Notes under the pieces: model-generated
Databases searched by the model: none
Told to the model about the DNA's origin: nothing
What the model saw: only the letters and a program-made list of their open reading frames with translations
Part shown: piece by piece, positions 33,436 through 46,267 of the stretch
Position numbering within the stretch: the first letter of the stretch is position 1
How the letters are laid out: each line of letters begins with the position of its first letter
NCBI GenBank assembly: GCA_006538405.1
Contig: BJKQ01000015.1
Location: forward strand, 310,001-374,000
Direction of reading: 5' to 3'
Length of the DNA: 64,000 nt
From: Hansfordia pulvinata
Lineage: Eukaryota > Ascomycota > Sordariomycetes > Xylariales
Program-made: the position numbers and the translations under genes

Positions 33436-36400
33436 TTAGCCCTGGCACACCCACTCGGCAAAGACGCACCACCTCGCGGTACGGTCAGCGAGGACGAGCC
33501 CCCGCCACACGCCGCGTTCAGAGCACTTGATGATGGTCTCCCACGTGCCGCCGTCGCTGACCTCGTCATCAGGCCCCGTGCGGCTGCTGCTGACACTGAC
33601 GCCGCCTCCCTTGCGGTCCTCTTTACGCATCAGTCGCAGGATCTTGCCGCCCGGTGTTTGGATCGCGAGCTTGGCGGGTTTCTTTCCGGCGATGCTGCCA
33701 GTGGCCGAGCTTGGGTTGGAAGCCCCACCACCGACACTGCTGCTCGTCATGCTCATAGCGCTGCTGGGGCGGGCAAAAGGTACAGGGCTTGTGCCGCCCG
33801 TCGGGCTGCCGATTGCACTCGACGAAGGGTGCTGACGGATGGCGAAAACAAAAGTATTATTGAGCGCCAACCGCTGGCACTGTGGCTGCACAACGTAGAT
33901 GTCGTGGCGCTGCGCATGGGGTGTTGGGTGGCGTGTGACGAACTCGTATGGTGGGTTCTCGCCGGTGTGGATTATGGGCAGCGCAAAAGCGAGAGGGTGC
34001 GGAATGTCCTTGATGCTGTGCATCAGGCCGCGTTTGCCGGCGTAGATCTTCAGCGTGCCATTGCCCTCATCACCCGGGAGCAGTGCTTTCACCGTATATC
34101 GCTTGGTGCCGTTGTACCACTCAGCCTGCGCCAACGCACGCTTGCGGACAACTTCGCCAGACTCGAAGAAATCACCATCGGCGTCCCGAGTGAAGCCCCG
34201 AACCTCGACCTCGGCAGCAACCTCGACATCCGGCGGCACATTGAACTTGATGTGCACCATTTCAAGGTCTTCTATCCTTGTAAGGGACGTGTTGTAGTCG
34301 ACCATGGCCAGCTCGTTCTTGAAGTATGGCGGGCAAGCACAGGGGAGGTTGAGCAAGACCTCATGAGCGACAGGCGGGCAGACGTGTTGCTGGTCATGGT
34401 GCTCGGGTATGTGCGTGTAGCAGATCTCTGTCGGCCGTGCCAGGAACCACCATGGATCCGCCACCGTGTTGCCTGCGCTCGAGTACAGCGCGCGTCGAGG
34501 ATTCGCGGGGTTGGCCAAGCAGCAATCCATGATGCGCCATTGATTGTCTACCAGAACGGCGTTCCACCAGTGGTTAGACCGAGGTGTCATGTTGGACTCG
34601 GTCATCTCACCGGGCGTCTTGAGATAGCCACGGACAATCTCGGACTCGATGCCCACAGCAGCACACATCTCGTGTACCAAGACTGCGTATTCCTCAGCAC
34701 AAGCACGCTTGGTCTGCAGCACGCGTCGCGTGTCAACTTCGCCTTCGAACTCTTCTTCCCAGTTGATCTTCTCGCTGACGTAGGTGAAGATGGCTCGGAG
34801 ACGCTGAACCTCGCTTCGGTACGGGCGGCAGACGTAGGTGGTCGCCAACGTGATGGCTGTTGTCAAGGGTGGAAGGCTGCTGATGAAGCGAGAGTTCTTA
34901 TCGACCTGAGAGAGGTTGATGGCCTGGTAATTAGTCGGTTCGCGGACAGCAAGACCGTCACCTCCTTCGTCGCCCTCGACGCTCTCGTACAACTCGTCCA
35001 CTGGATCCAGGGCGGGGTAGTCCATCATTTGGCAGCGGTCTCGCCGCTCGCTGCGTTCGTTCCTGCTGATCGTGTTGGACCTGTTGACGTCGCGGCGGAC
35101 TTGCACCCAGTCAACACCCTTTTCCAGGCCCATTTCTCGGGCTGCACTCTGCGCGAGATTGATCGAGCTTCGGCCAGCGCCGATGGACGAGAAACCGCCA
35201 AGCGAATTGAGCCCACTGGGCGTGGAACGCATGGCAGCCAAGTTTTGCATGGAGCCAGGACCGGTGGCAATGCTGCTCCGGCCGCTTGCAACCCCCGTTT
35301 TGGTTGCCTCGAGAATTCGTTTGATAAAGTTGGATTTCCTGGGCTTGCCGCCGGCGGGCTGCACGAGACCGCCAATAGTGCCGATTCCATCATCGTGCAG
35401 GGCAGCCTGCGATTGCGGCCGCTGGGCAGATGTGGAGTGACTTGGATGGTAGGAAACACCCGAGAAAGGCGTCGTTGGGCGGTTCGCATCCCAGTCTTCT
35501 TCTTCGTCGCGTATTCCAAGCGCGCTGCGAGCCCGTATGTTCTTCCTGGCTAAGCTTCCAGCGCTTGTAGCGCTGATACCGCTGGCGGACGCACCGCTCA
35601 TCAGGCTGCGCTGCGTGCTTTGCGTTTGTGCGCTGCTGCTGGTCGCATTGCTCTGATAGCTCGACGAAGCGTTTGTAGAGTCCGTCTTCGTGGTGCCGGT
35701 CCTGCCCAGAAAGTTACGTCCAACCTCGTAGGCCGACTTTTGCTTGCGGAGTCGCGAGTTGGAGCGTTCGCCGAGAGAAGACTTGGGTCTCTCGTAGATC
35801 TGACCCTTCGGCGGTGGTGGAGGGGCCATGTCGTGGTTGCCGACAACACTGGTACTGGCGCTATGCTGATGCATCTTGCGGAGACGCGATTCCATCCTCT
35901 CGACATAGTTGCTGAGCTGGGGGAGTTCGTTCGGCTTCTCTTGGTATCCATTCTGGTAGCTGCTTTCTTGCGATGAGTCGCCGCCGATGGATTCATAGCC
36001 CGAGTCCTGCAGCGCCACGCCCATCGAGGTCTGCGGACGTTCTGTCTGAGTTCTTCTCTTGGACCGATCGCGCACCATGTCGAATGACTCTGGAGACCAT
36101 GGATCGAAGGGTGCGTTGGGACTCTCTGCCTTCTTCTTCGTCCCCAACGCGTCAAGGCTCTCAATTACACCATCCATCGCTTCGCGAAGTGGCGAGGGCG
36201 TGAAGCCATCTCCTGCCTGCGCCTGGGGATTGGGAGACCGCGCTCTGGGGGTATGGTAGCCCTCGTGGTGAGTCCTACCTCCGTGAGACATGTTTGAGGT
36301 GTCGCGGCTGATGGCGTGGCGGTGGGGTGGCGGAGGCGGAGGAGGCGAGTCACGCTCTTGCTCGAGCTCTGCGCCCGGCCGGTATGGGATATAGCTCATC

Positions 36401-37384
36401 GTAGAAGGAGCCGGAGACGGAGCTCTGGCAATGTGATGCTGCGGAGGGGGCGGAGGAGGGGCGGGCGAGTGTGCTCTGGGTTGATAATAATGGGCAGAAG
36501 GCGGCACCGGAGAGGGACCTCTCGAGCCGTAATACTGCATGGGCGGTGCTGGAGATGGCGCTCGCGAGCCATAGTGGTGCATGGACGGCACCGGGGAGGG
36601 CCCCTCGAGCCATGATGGTGCATTGAGGGCACCGGAGAGGGGCCTCGCGAGCTCTGGTGGTGCATCGGGGGCGCGGGCGAGGGCGCTCTATGGCTGTAGT
36701 CGGGAGCATGTTGTGGGAGAGGCGAAGGCGCTCTGGGCTGGTAGTCGTAGTCGTTCATCGGAGGAGCTGGCGATGGGCCTCTGGTGCTGCGAGCATATGC
36801 GGGCGACTCGGCAGGAGGCGCGCGACGCATGGAGCCGGAGTGGCTGTGCTGGGCATTGTTGCGATGGGAACGACTCGAATCTTCGCGTACGGGTGTTTTG
36901 GGCTTTGGGGCCTCTCTGATCACCTCGGGCTGTTTCGCGGTGGTGTAATGAGGAGCCTTGGCGTACGCTTCAAAGGGCTTCCGGAAGGCCTTGGTCTTGG
37001 TCTTCTGGAGAGAGCCAGACGGGCTGGGAGAGTTGCTGTTGATGAGCGGACTGGTCTGGCGATTTACCGGGCGGAACGAGTCGGGGAGGACTTCGACGAA
37101 GTTGGAGGGGAAGACGCCAACAGTCTTGTTGCGACGCAGCCGGCCGGTCCACCAGGATCCGTCGCCTGCATTGAGGCACTCGATGAGGTCGCCCTCGATG
37201 AAGCCGAGATCGCGTTGAGACTGGGAGCGAAGCGGTCAGCGCGGGCACATCCTGGACAGAGGCGCCGCCTCGGGAGCAGCAGACGGCGTGGATGGAGTGA
37301 GTAAGAGCTTACCTCGCCTCCCCAGGAGTAGACTGCCCTGCACCAGCATGGGAAGCGGGTGGGCAGCTGTGGTGCCGAAGCCAT
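33436..37384 (-). CDS. cyk3: Cytokinesis protein Cyk3 (SH3 + transglutaminase-like), one frame break
   Basis: Cyk3 acts at the actomyosin ring and drives primary septum formation. Exon 1 is 37313-37384, the intron 37221-37312 (GTAAGC..CCCAG), exon 2 33436-37220. The SH3 domain spans about residues 15-70 (RAVYSWGGESQRDLGFIEGD, GSWWTGR, VGVFPSNFVEVL). A long Pro-rich region with repeated GSRxPSPxPxM units follows at about residues 120-220. The transglutaminase-like domain lies at about residues 830-960, with ACAEEYAVLVHEMC, SNHWWNAVLVDNQWRIMDCC, and then a C-terminal Cyk3-specific domain. Inside the Pro-rich repeats the frame shifts and needs one more base near 36593-36600. With it restored the protein is 1285 residues. 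The repeat pattern continues perfectly across the break, so an assembly error is likely. Neighbours show no operon-like link. Confidence 0.92.
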
Positions 37385-40300
37385 GGTGATGGGATGGATC
37401 TGGCGGGTTGTCGGGCGGCAGCTGGTTTGCGCGGTTGTCCAACCCGAGGAAAACAACGCGCTGCCGGACGGCGATGGCTCTGGTATGCAACGCGGCGGGA
37501 TCGGCGTGAATGCGGCGCGAGAGGGTCGGGTCGTGCTGGGAGAAGAGGGCGTCGGGTAGACACGCAGTTGCCGGGGCGGGAGAGAGGCGAGACGTCGACT
37601 GGACAGCGCCGGGGGTGAGCAGGTGAGCAGAGGCGTGCGGCGACGGCCCCGGGAATGGGCTGGAATGCGGACGTGCGTGTGTGGGAGCGGATGAAGTTGA
37701 GAGCGAGCCTGGCGACAGCCTTGCGGAGGTGAGAGTGCAAAGAATGAGCAAGCCGGTCAAGGCTGTTGTTGGTGGCCCTCTGTGGTGGGTACGGGCAAAG
37801 GCCTGGTACGGGTACCTCTCGTTGGTAGAGCTATTGATGTGCTGAGGTGAAGCCCAATGAATCAAGGATTGGTGCTCGTAAGTCTGAGTTGTTCCTCGTA
37901 CGCAGACCACGGCGGGCGGCACGCCGGGCGGGAAGGCGCGGCTCGCGTGCACGGGGTAAGGCAGGTACGGGCGAATATGCTTGTACGGATACACATGTAC
38001 AGCCAGATACGGCCCGATCCAGTGGTTTTTGACAATTAAGACTGGTACACCGTAGCTGCTCCCAAAGGTTCGGCGCCAAAATTACTGCGTGCAACAAGAC
38101 GAAGATACCAGGCGACTGGAGCCGCGAGTTTTTGGCCGGAGGTGAAGATGGATGTGTTGTGCTTGTTTGGGCGAATCCGGCTACGAGTAGACGAGTACGG
38201 TTGTTGTGGGGATGGACTGCAAGTACGATACGAGTACAGCCAAAATGGGCCAATCGGGGGGATCCTTGTCACGCTGGGACAGAGGCGGAAGCATGGATAT
38301 TCCCCATGAGACGAGCTAAACAGGCGCTCTCGTCGTGGAGTGGTTTGAGTACTCTGTGCACTTCTATGGAAGCAAACTGGTATCAGATGCGAAAACCCGT
38401 CTCCGCGCACTCCTAAGATACCTCAACGCATGGGGTTCAGGATAAGCAGCAGCCTCTCGAGAAAAAGACAGGCAAGGTCAGCACCCGAGGCTTTTCGGCA
38501 CAAGGAGTACGAGTTCTCCATATCTACCTGGTACTCGTACGTAGACTCGTTGGCAAGTGGGAGTAATAAAAACATAAGTACATATGCAATCAGCCTGGCG
38601 GCAGCAGCGGGCTGCGAAGGCATTGGTGCATCATCTCGTCCGCAGATTGGGGCATGAATCAGGTGCGGTTGGCCAGAGCTGGGTCACGACACTAGCGGGG
38701 ATGCGGGAGCGGGTTGCCCTGGTCGCATCTGGGCGCTCTCAGCACAAGTCCTCCGTAGCAGAGTTGTCATGGTGGCCTGGCCAAAACAGAGGGGCAGCTC
38801 AGACCGTTGGCTGGGAAACGGCGCTAAGTGTCAATACGACATCGATGTATTCGCGGGCCAAGGTGCGGTAGGTACGGGCTGTACCGGACCTATCCGTGCG
38901 GCCATGAGGTCTTTTGATGTCTCTCTAGTCACCTGCGCTAAGCTCAGACAGGGCACACCAGACTTCCATTCATTGTTTCCACGCCTTTAAGGACCATGTA
39001 CGACCTCAGTACTCGCCTTGCACCAAACATACCTACTTACCTAGGTATTATCTTGAATGTGTATCCAATTTTGCTTGATAGCGAGATGAGAAAGTGCACC
39101 TTCCCTCGTATCAACTCGCACAGGTATGGGTGGTCCAGTGTCTTGCGAAACGGAGTCTTTTGCAGTGAGCAAGAGGGGAGGCAGGTGACTGCAGCAATAC
39201 ATACATGTACGGACGCGCGCTTGTGGATTACCTAGATCTACATGTAAGTACATGTACCTGCAGCCTCTTTGTTGTCTCAGTCGAAGAACCCGTAACGGCC
39301 CCCACACCAGCCGAGTCCCGAATCTCTAGCCCGTTGCCATTGTTTTCTTCTCTCGCTTCCCCCCGGCCCAAGTCTCAAGCTGCGACCCAGCCCTCCCCTG
39401 CATGCGCCCAGCAGACGATTTCCCAGAGGCTGCGCACCCCCTGCCTCAGATCCAATGCAGATATCTAAGGCTGACACAGCGGCAGCATATCTGTTCCAGG
39501 TTTCACGGCACGACACGGTTACCAGTGCTCCGTCGTGCTTGCGGTCGGGCTCATGCCACATGGAGATGTGCCAGCCCGTGCGGCTTGCACTCATACTGGA
39601 CATAAGAGTGCGTGCCCGTGCGAAGTATCCACGGACGACTCGGGCAACCGTGGGGAATATTCGCCATCAGCAAGCATCATGTGTCGTAACGTAATATCCG
39701 TCTGTGGCCCATCCGGCCTCAAGTCTCAGCCCTCTCACGAGCCAGGCCTTGGGCCACGCAGAAGCAGCCAGCATCCACACGACGACTCGCATGCAACAGA
39801 TGCTCGCACCTGAGCCGCGACCTCATGCATGGCGGCCAGACAAGACCCTGGGCTCATCAGACTCCTCCCGCCCCCTCCCGTCTGCTGCTGCCGTGCCAAT
39901 ATCGTGTTGTTGCCCCCTTCCATGGCACAAACTGACAAACGCATGGAGCTTTCCCCGAACTTGACATCCGAATCTGTGGACGCCCGCGAACCGCTGATGA
40001 ACCCTCCCACACCTGCTCCGCCACGTCCACTACGAGTACCTAAACCACCAGTCTCCGTAGGTACTGTAGGCAGACTGGCAGAGTCCCACCCACACTGCCA
40101 AGGACCAGCCCGGTGCTACCAAACTGGTCCCATGATGACATTGGTTCCTGACTAGAAGACATTAGCACCGGGTAACAATTGGGCACTACTCGCAATGGGG
40201 CGCTCGGCCCCGGTCCGTCGGGCCCACCACGCCCGGAATGGCGCTGTTTAGCAGATCGCCCTGCATGCTTGACTTGCATCTCGCATACCCGCCCCGGACT

Positions 40301-41852
40301 CACTCGCTGGGTGGAATTGGCCTCCACGGCCCCCTCGTGCGCGGTCAGCTGCTGCGGCACCCGTACGAGTAAGGTACTCGTAGTGCAGTGGTGCGTACAT
40401 GTGCGAGTAAGTACTCGTGCCTACCTACTCGTACCTAGTGTGGAGGTCGTCGCACTGGCATGTGAGACAAGCGCTTGCTCGCCAGAGGCACACACACCAA
40501 CGTGGTGTGATGATTGTGGCCGCCGCGCTGCCGATGACGATGCAGCCGCCCACCAGAGCGATGGATGGGACGAACTGCCGCATCAGAGAGAGCCATGTGT
40601 GATCTCGATGACATGCTGCAAGCACTGCTAAAACAAGCAACACCAAGTCCCACGATGGCAGCCCGGCGGCCGTTGCTACGACGAGTATTTATCCCACGGC
40701 GCCGCCCGCCGTCGCCTGCATGGTCGCCTGCGCCCCTTTTCTTCTTCTCTCCCGAGCCTGCCGCCGTCGTCTCTCCTATCTGCCGTTTGCCTCAGACACC
40801 CGCCCTCTCACGCGCCCCTCGCTCGCCGCCTGCGGCCACGCCAAGCTGGTCGTCGATCACCCGACCATGTGATGCGAGCTATTGCGGCGCCGCCAAAGAA
40901 GCAATTCTTAGGTACCGCCCTGAGCCCACCCGGCCCTTGAGGTACGAGTACCTAATAAGGTGCCAACACCTCAAACAACACCAGTCCCTTCCACTGTCCT
41001 GTCCTTGCCAGGTACGGTACCCCTTGTTGCATCTCGGCGGACAGGCGAAGAAAGTCCCGAGCTGGGTCCAGACGATCTACTCGTGCCAGGAATCGCCCCG
41101 GCAAGGTTCTACGAGTCTGGTGCTCGCACCTACGGGATTGGGGAGGTCGACATCCATCCAGCAGCTCCAGGCCCCGGGCTGCTCGTGGCCTAGGCAACCC
41201 TTGAACCCCAACCCAGCGCCCATCAGCACCCACCCACACCTCTGAGGCCAGGGCTCCCTTCCAGCGTTAGTGCATGGAAAGGCCCAGCAATTCCCCCCGC
41301 CAGTACTCGGACCCAGGTACCTAATTCAGGTACTCAGGTACGCGGGCGACCCCGACCGCGACCGGCGGCCCCGAACACCCCCGAAACGGGTATCTTGTTT
41401 TGCTGGCCATAGCTCCTTCCCGCCCTGCCGTCGTCGTCGTCGTCGCTGCCCGTTCGTTGCTGGGCGCCCGACAACCAGCGCCGCCCCGCTTTTCGGCTGT
41501 TCCCAGCCTGGGGCGGCATTGCGGCATCCATCGTCGCATCGCGGCCGCACGCAATATTCCGTATCCCATATACCCAGGCCCATTCCTCGTCCCGTCCTGG
41601 TCACTCGCCCCCGACCCAACGACTGACCGTTGCTGCTGCTGCTGCTGCTGTCGTGCTGCGCCGTGCCGTGTTCGACTCCCCTCCCCCGCGTCACCTCTGC
41701 CAAGCTCGATTCCAGCGCATCATCGCCACGGTCATCGCCGCCTTGTCGTCGCCCTCATCCTCGCCGCCGTCTTCGTCGCTCAGACAAGACCAGAGCAGAC
41801 AACACCACGCGCCTGGCCGACTGCCCCCAGCTGCATTCCAACCTCTAGCATC
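37385..41852. other. 4.5 kb divergent intergenic region
   Basis: Lies between the start codons of cyk3 (-) and the GCK kinase (+). It is especially rich in TACGAGTA/TACTCGTA and AGGTACCT motifs (for example 38186, 38527, 40030, 40364-40440, 40942, 41317-41341). No coding region is recognised. The part next to 41853 is pyrimidine-rich, as is common for fungal 5' leaders. Confidence 0.45.
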
Positions 41853-44029
41853 ATGGCCGACACGCCGATTGCCAACCACTACCAGGTCCTCGAGGAACTT
41901 GGCCGTAAGTCAATAACTGAGACTCCCTGACTCACCTTTCCCCGGCGCTCCTCACTCAAAACTGCTGATCGCTAACCCGTCATTCTCCTCAGGTGGCAGC
42001 TTCGGGGTCGTTTATAAAGGCATTGAGAAGGCTACCGGCGAAACCGTCGCCATCAAACATGTAAGCTGGCACCCCCCCCTCCCCGCCTCCTCGTCCCGCC
42101 TGGCGCAGCACGACATTAGCTTCGCAATCCTTCTTCACCCACTAACCCCTCCCCCTCTGCCAGATCGATCTCGAGTCCACCGACGACGATATAGAGGAGA
42201 TCCAAGCCGAGATTTCCGTACTAAGCACCTGCCACAGCTCATATGTGACGCAGTACAAGGCCAGCTTCCTCCGCGGCAGCAAGTTATGGATCGTCATGGA
42301 GTATTTGGGCGGCGGCTCGTGCCTGGACCTGGTAAGCCATCCGGCCCTCTCTCCACGTTTCCCTGCTGTCTATGGAAGCCCGAATCTAACGTGCTGCGGC
42401 GCCACCCAGCTCAAACCCGAACCCTCGTCTTTCAGTGAGGCTCACATCGCCATCATCTGCCGCGAGCTTCTCCTCGGCCTTCAATACCTGCACGCCGAAG
42501 GCAAAATCCACCGCGATATCAAAGCCGCCAACGTCCTCCTAGCCGACAATGGCACAGTCAAACTGGCCGACTTCGGCGTGGCCGCGCAGCTTACCAACAT
42601 CAAGTCACAACGCAACACTTTCGTCGGGACCCCGTTTTGGATGGCACCTGAAGTTATCCAGCAAGCCGGCTACGATTTCAAGGCCGACATCTGGTCCCTC
42701 GGAATCACTGCCATGGAGATGGCCAATGGCGAGCCTCCCAACGCTGCCATGCACCCGATGAAGGCCTTGCTCAACATTCCCAAGAACCCCTCTCCCAAGC
42801 TCGAAGGCAACTTTTCGAGCCAATTCAAAGACTTCATCACGCAATGCCTGATGAAGGACCCTGACAGGCGACCGTCTGCCAAAGACCTGCTGAGGCACAG
42901 GTTCATCCAAAGGTCTGGCAAGATGGAGGCTCTGCAAGAGTTAATCGAGCGGCGCCGATCATACGATGCCACAAAGACGCGAAAGAAGAACATGGCATTT
43001 TACCAAGAAACCCTACAGACCTTCACACCCAAGGACGAGCGGGACGAATGGGTCTTCGACACGGTCAAGTCGGTGGCCCCCAAGAGGGGAACGATCAAGT
43101 CCAGAAAACCATCCTCCATGTTTGCCACCGAGGAGGCCATGCGCAAGATGGACATACGGGATGCTCCCCTGCAGCCCTCGTCGCCTGCCCCCCTGACCAT
43201 GCGTCGGTCCACCATGCGCAAGCAGCCCTCGCTGGCCCAAATGTCAAGCACCGGTTCAGTCCGAGGCCCCCGCACATCGTCAGTCCGGCGTCCTCTGCAG
43301 CCTGACATGTCCTTTGGAAACTCGGGTTCCTCGCAGCGCATCTTCCGCCGTGTGCCCTCGGACAGCTCCACATCCGGACAGGTGTCGTCGCCAACATCCG
43401 GTGATGAAGTTGGCGATGAGAACAGGCCGCCGAGCGCGTCGGATGCGAACAGCAAAGAGGCCGCTCTAGGACGCCGCCTCCATTCTAAGGCACTCGAGCC
43501 AACACTGTCCGAACTCCACGCCCAGACATCAAGCATGGCGAAAAGAGAAGCGCTTGGCAAGCTGTCTGATGCGTTCTCTGCTCTCAACAATATCGATCCG
43601 GAAGGCGCCTATCACTTGTTGCGCAACCTGAACTCTGTTATCTCCCAAGACACCAAGCTGTGCAGCGCGTTCCTCGAGCACACTGCCAGCCCGGTGAAGC
43701 CTGCAGACCCCGAGACCCCCTATGGAACGGTGATCATTAAGAGCCCGCCTACCCAGCAGAGCCAGAGCCCGAGCCCAGCCAAACTGGTGCTGGCCTCCAA
43801 CAACCCACATCTCAAGAGCCACAAGCGACGCCAAGAAAGCCAGGTCTACGACGGCCCGGGCAGCCCCATCAAGGGCGCCCCCTACGAGCGGGATCCTGAG
43901 AAGGCTGCGATGGAAGCCAAGTATCCTGGCCGCGAGGCACCGCCCGGCATGGAACACGTCAAACAGCTCTCCGACGTGCTTTACGGGCGCTGGATTGATG
44001 GCCTCCGCCTGCGCTGGCCAGCATCATGA
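41853..44029 (+). CDS. GCK-type Ste20-like protein kinase (Sid1/POD-6/severin-kinase type)
   Basis: Ser/Thr kinase of the germinal-centre-kinase branch. Four exons: 41853-41904, 41993-42060, 42164-42331 and 42410-44029; phases agree and the product is 635 residues. The kinase domain fills about residues 10-265: [11 protein letters not shown] (glycine loop), VAIK (ATP lysine), [23 protein letters not shown] (catalytic loop), DFGVAAQL, and [13 protein letters not shown] (GCK activation segment). A long Ser/Pro-rich region follows. A C-terminal helical segment ends [14 protein letters not shown], a motif seen at the end of fungal GCKs. Members of this group act upstream of NDR kinases in septation (Sid1 in the SIN) or polarity (Nak1/POD-6). 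Which orthologue this is cannot be settled without a tree. Confidence 0.9.
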
Positions 44030-45851
44030 AGCAATTGTCGTTGAAGCTTGGCATTCGCAAGAAAGGCATCAGCTGGAGCTGGTTTGTTGGCTTGCGATCA
44101 AGGATCGTGACCGGACCCATCTCAGTGCTGCGCATGGCCGGCGAAGGGGGAAACGGCACTTTCCCGGTCTCGAGCTGCCCGACGTTTCCCTCGCGTCGTT
44201 GGTGTTGCTGGGTAGATGTGTTGGGGATTCTCATGAAACGTGACGACAAAGATTACTTTGCATGCGGTGCTCTTTGGGCATTGCTTTCTTTTTTCCCATT
44301 TCATTGCAAGCGAGGATGGGGTTCGAGCGTTTGGTAACACGGCGTCAGATCTGAGTTTGTGCGGAGTGGCGAGGGCGTCCGCGGACATTCGCAGCGCGTG
44401 GTTCAGCAAGACTTGTGTTCTTGCTGTTCAGGCTGCGGTCATTTGTCGATGCCAGCGCCCGCCACTCGGCTCTACGTTGTTGCTTCTCGTGGAGTGAGGT
44501 GGACTGGGTATGAATGACTTGCATACTCATTTTGTGGAAAGCCCGACTGACTGGCTGGCTGAACGACGAAAACCATGATCTTGCTTACGAAAGGGTCGAA
44601 AAGGGGGAAAGAAAGAAAGAAAGGACGATAGGCGTTGACTATTTCCTTGGTCGTTTCTTTCTGGATCTTTCCTTGACCCTTGTCTGTTTCTATTCCTGCT
44701 CTCCTGCATAGCATTGCATGGGTGTTTTCTCGCGTTGTCTTTCCCGTCTCCTCCCTGTTCGGCCAGAGGAGCCCGCACCTTGTCAGCTGTTGCGATCCTC
44801 TCACGTGACAGCTATGCGGCTGTTCGTGGGGCCTTTTCCCATTGCCCTTCCTACATCTCGGGCAGGGGCATCCAAAGCCTGTAACTACTATGGAAAATTG
44901 CTATTGTTGTACATATATCAAGTAGATAGATTCTTAGATTTCAGTAGATAAATGACCCTTCTCTCAACCCTCTCGCTGTCTGCTTTGTGCTTCCAGTGCT
45001 GACTCGTGGTGATAAGATAGGTAGGTACCTAGCGAGGCTGGCCAAGGGGAACTCGTCTGATACGAATAGTCTTCTCTTCTGGTCGAAGTTCAACCCCGTC
45101 TCGTAGGGCCGCGCGCCTTGTGTCACTGCACGCTTGCCCGCCTGCCGGAGCGCAAACGGTGGAGGCGCCCGGGTTGCGAATCCCGTCAGATTATCGCTCC
45201 ACGTCCGTCCTTCCAAGGGAGCAGCACAGAGACCAGGGCTTGCCAGGGCTCGTGCAGGGCTACGGCAGTTGCAGCAAGCAACCTACGATGCAGATCTTCT
45301 GGGGTTATTCCCTGGCAGTGGTGCGTCACCGTGCCCGCTTATCCCAATCTCCTCTGGCGGCGTCGGCACAGAGCTGAATGACTGCGATCCTTGGGCCCGG
45401 AGGGAGGCTCTTCTCGAAACACGCTGACAGCAAGACGCGCGCGTCAGCGGCATCCGCCCGGTGGGTTCTTTCTTCAGCCCGACGGGGCGGATCCGTGCGA
45501 GAGAGTCGCATCGCGGGCGCATGAGCCCGGCAGTCGTCGACACCAGCTACGGATAGATGTTGCGGGACGTGCCAGGGAAGGAGTTTGCGACGAGGCTGTC
45601 CGCTGGCTGTCCGGGCCAACTTGTTGACTCAAGATCGCCACTCGGGCTGCGCTGATGCTTGCCTACACGCCTTGATTTGAACTATATCAAGGACGCCACT
45701 CGCCTCCGTTTCTTGCTTCTGTTGTCAGTCATCCACAGCAACTCGCAAGCTTCTCCTCGCCTCCCTTCGCCCTGCCCACCCAGCAATACTACACGCCGTC
45801 AGCGACGACTACTCCATCAGATCCATTCTCGACAAACTCGCACCCGCAAAC
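44030..45851. other. Intergenic region, no gene recognised
   Basis: Holds the kinase 3' flank and the promoter of the small secreted protein gene. An AT-richer patch with TAGTAGATAAAT-type sequence lies at about 44900-44955, and AGGTAGGTACC occurs near 45021. No coding frame stands out. Confidence 0.45.
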
Positions 45852-46267
45852 ATGCAGCTCATCGCCATCCTCACTATGCTGGGCGCCGCTTCGGCTGCCT
45901 TCAACCGCCTCGAGCGTCGTGATGTAAGTTGGACACAAACCTGACCTCTGCCGTCGGGTCGGGTCGCACAGATCAGACACCAAGACCTGTCCGCCCGCCC
46001 GCTTCCGTTTCCCTTCCAGTTCCTGTCGGCATGGCTGGCAGGAAGATGAAGAGCCCCTGCTGACAGCCGCATTTTCTCCCCTTTCCCCGACAACAGCCAA
46101 AGTGCGACATGGTTCAAACCGAAATCTGCGCAGACCAGGCTGAATGCGAGGCCATGTGCGGCACAGACTGGCAGTGCGCTTGGTACCCGCCCTCCGGAGA
46201 GACCGGTGCCCCAATTGTCGAGGAGGGACCCAAGTACTGCCAGTACCAGCCACAAAGCCATTTTTAA
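45852..46267 (+). CDS. Small secreted cysteine-rich protein, effector-like
   Basis: Two-exon gene too short to appear as a long open frame. Exon 1 (45852-45923) encodes a signal peptide, MQLIAILTMLGAASA, then AFNRLERRD, which ends in an RR site suited to Kex2. The intron 45924-46096 has a GTAAGT donor and an AACAG acceptor, phase 0. Exon 2 (46097-46267) encodes PKCDMVQTEICADQAECEAM and ends YCQYQPQSHF. The total is 80 residues, about 56 after processing, with six cysteines in the mature part (KCD, ICA, ECE, MCG, QCA, YCQ), enough for three disulphides. The signal peptide, dibasic site, even cysteine count and clean intron make it a likely real gene. Function is unknown; secreted cysteine-rich proteins of this size are often effectors or antimicrobials. 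Confidence 0.75.

Noticed and set aside
33406..35553. 715-residue open frame on the plus strand
   Set aside because: It lies entirely antisense to the Cyk3 transglutaminase and C-terminal region, which has clear family motifs. The plus translation has no domain and is a by-product of GC-rich codons.
40565..41245. 226-residue plus-strand frame upstream of the kinase
   Set aside because: It is composed mostly of Pro, Arg and Ser, is interrupted by the dispersed TACGAGTA motif, and has no domain. It is more likely promoter DNA.
45165..45195. B-box-like GGTTGCGAATCCC suggesting a tRNA
   Set aside because: It has an extra base in the loop and there is no A-box or cloverleaf upstream.
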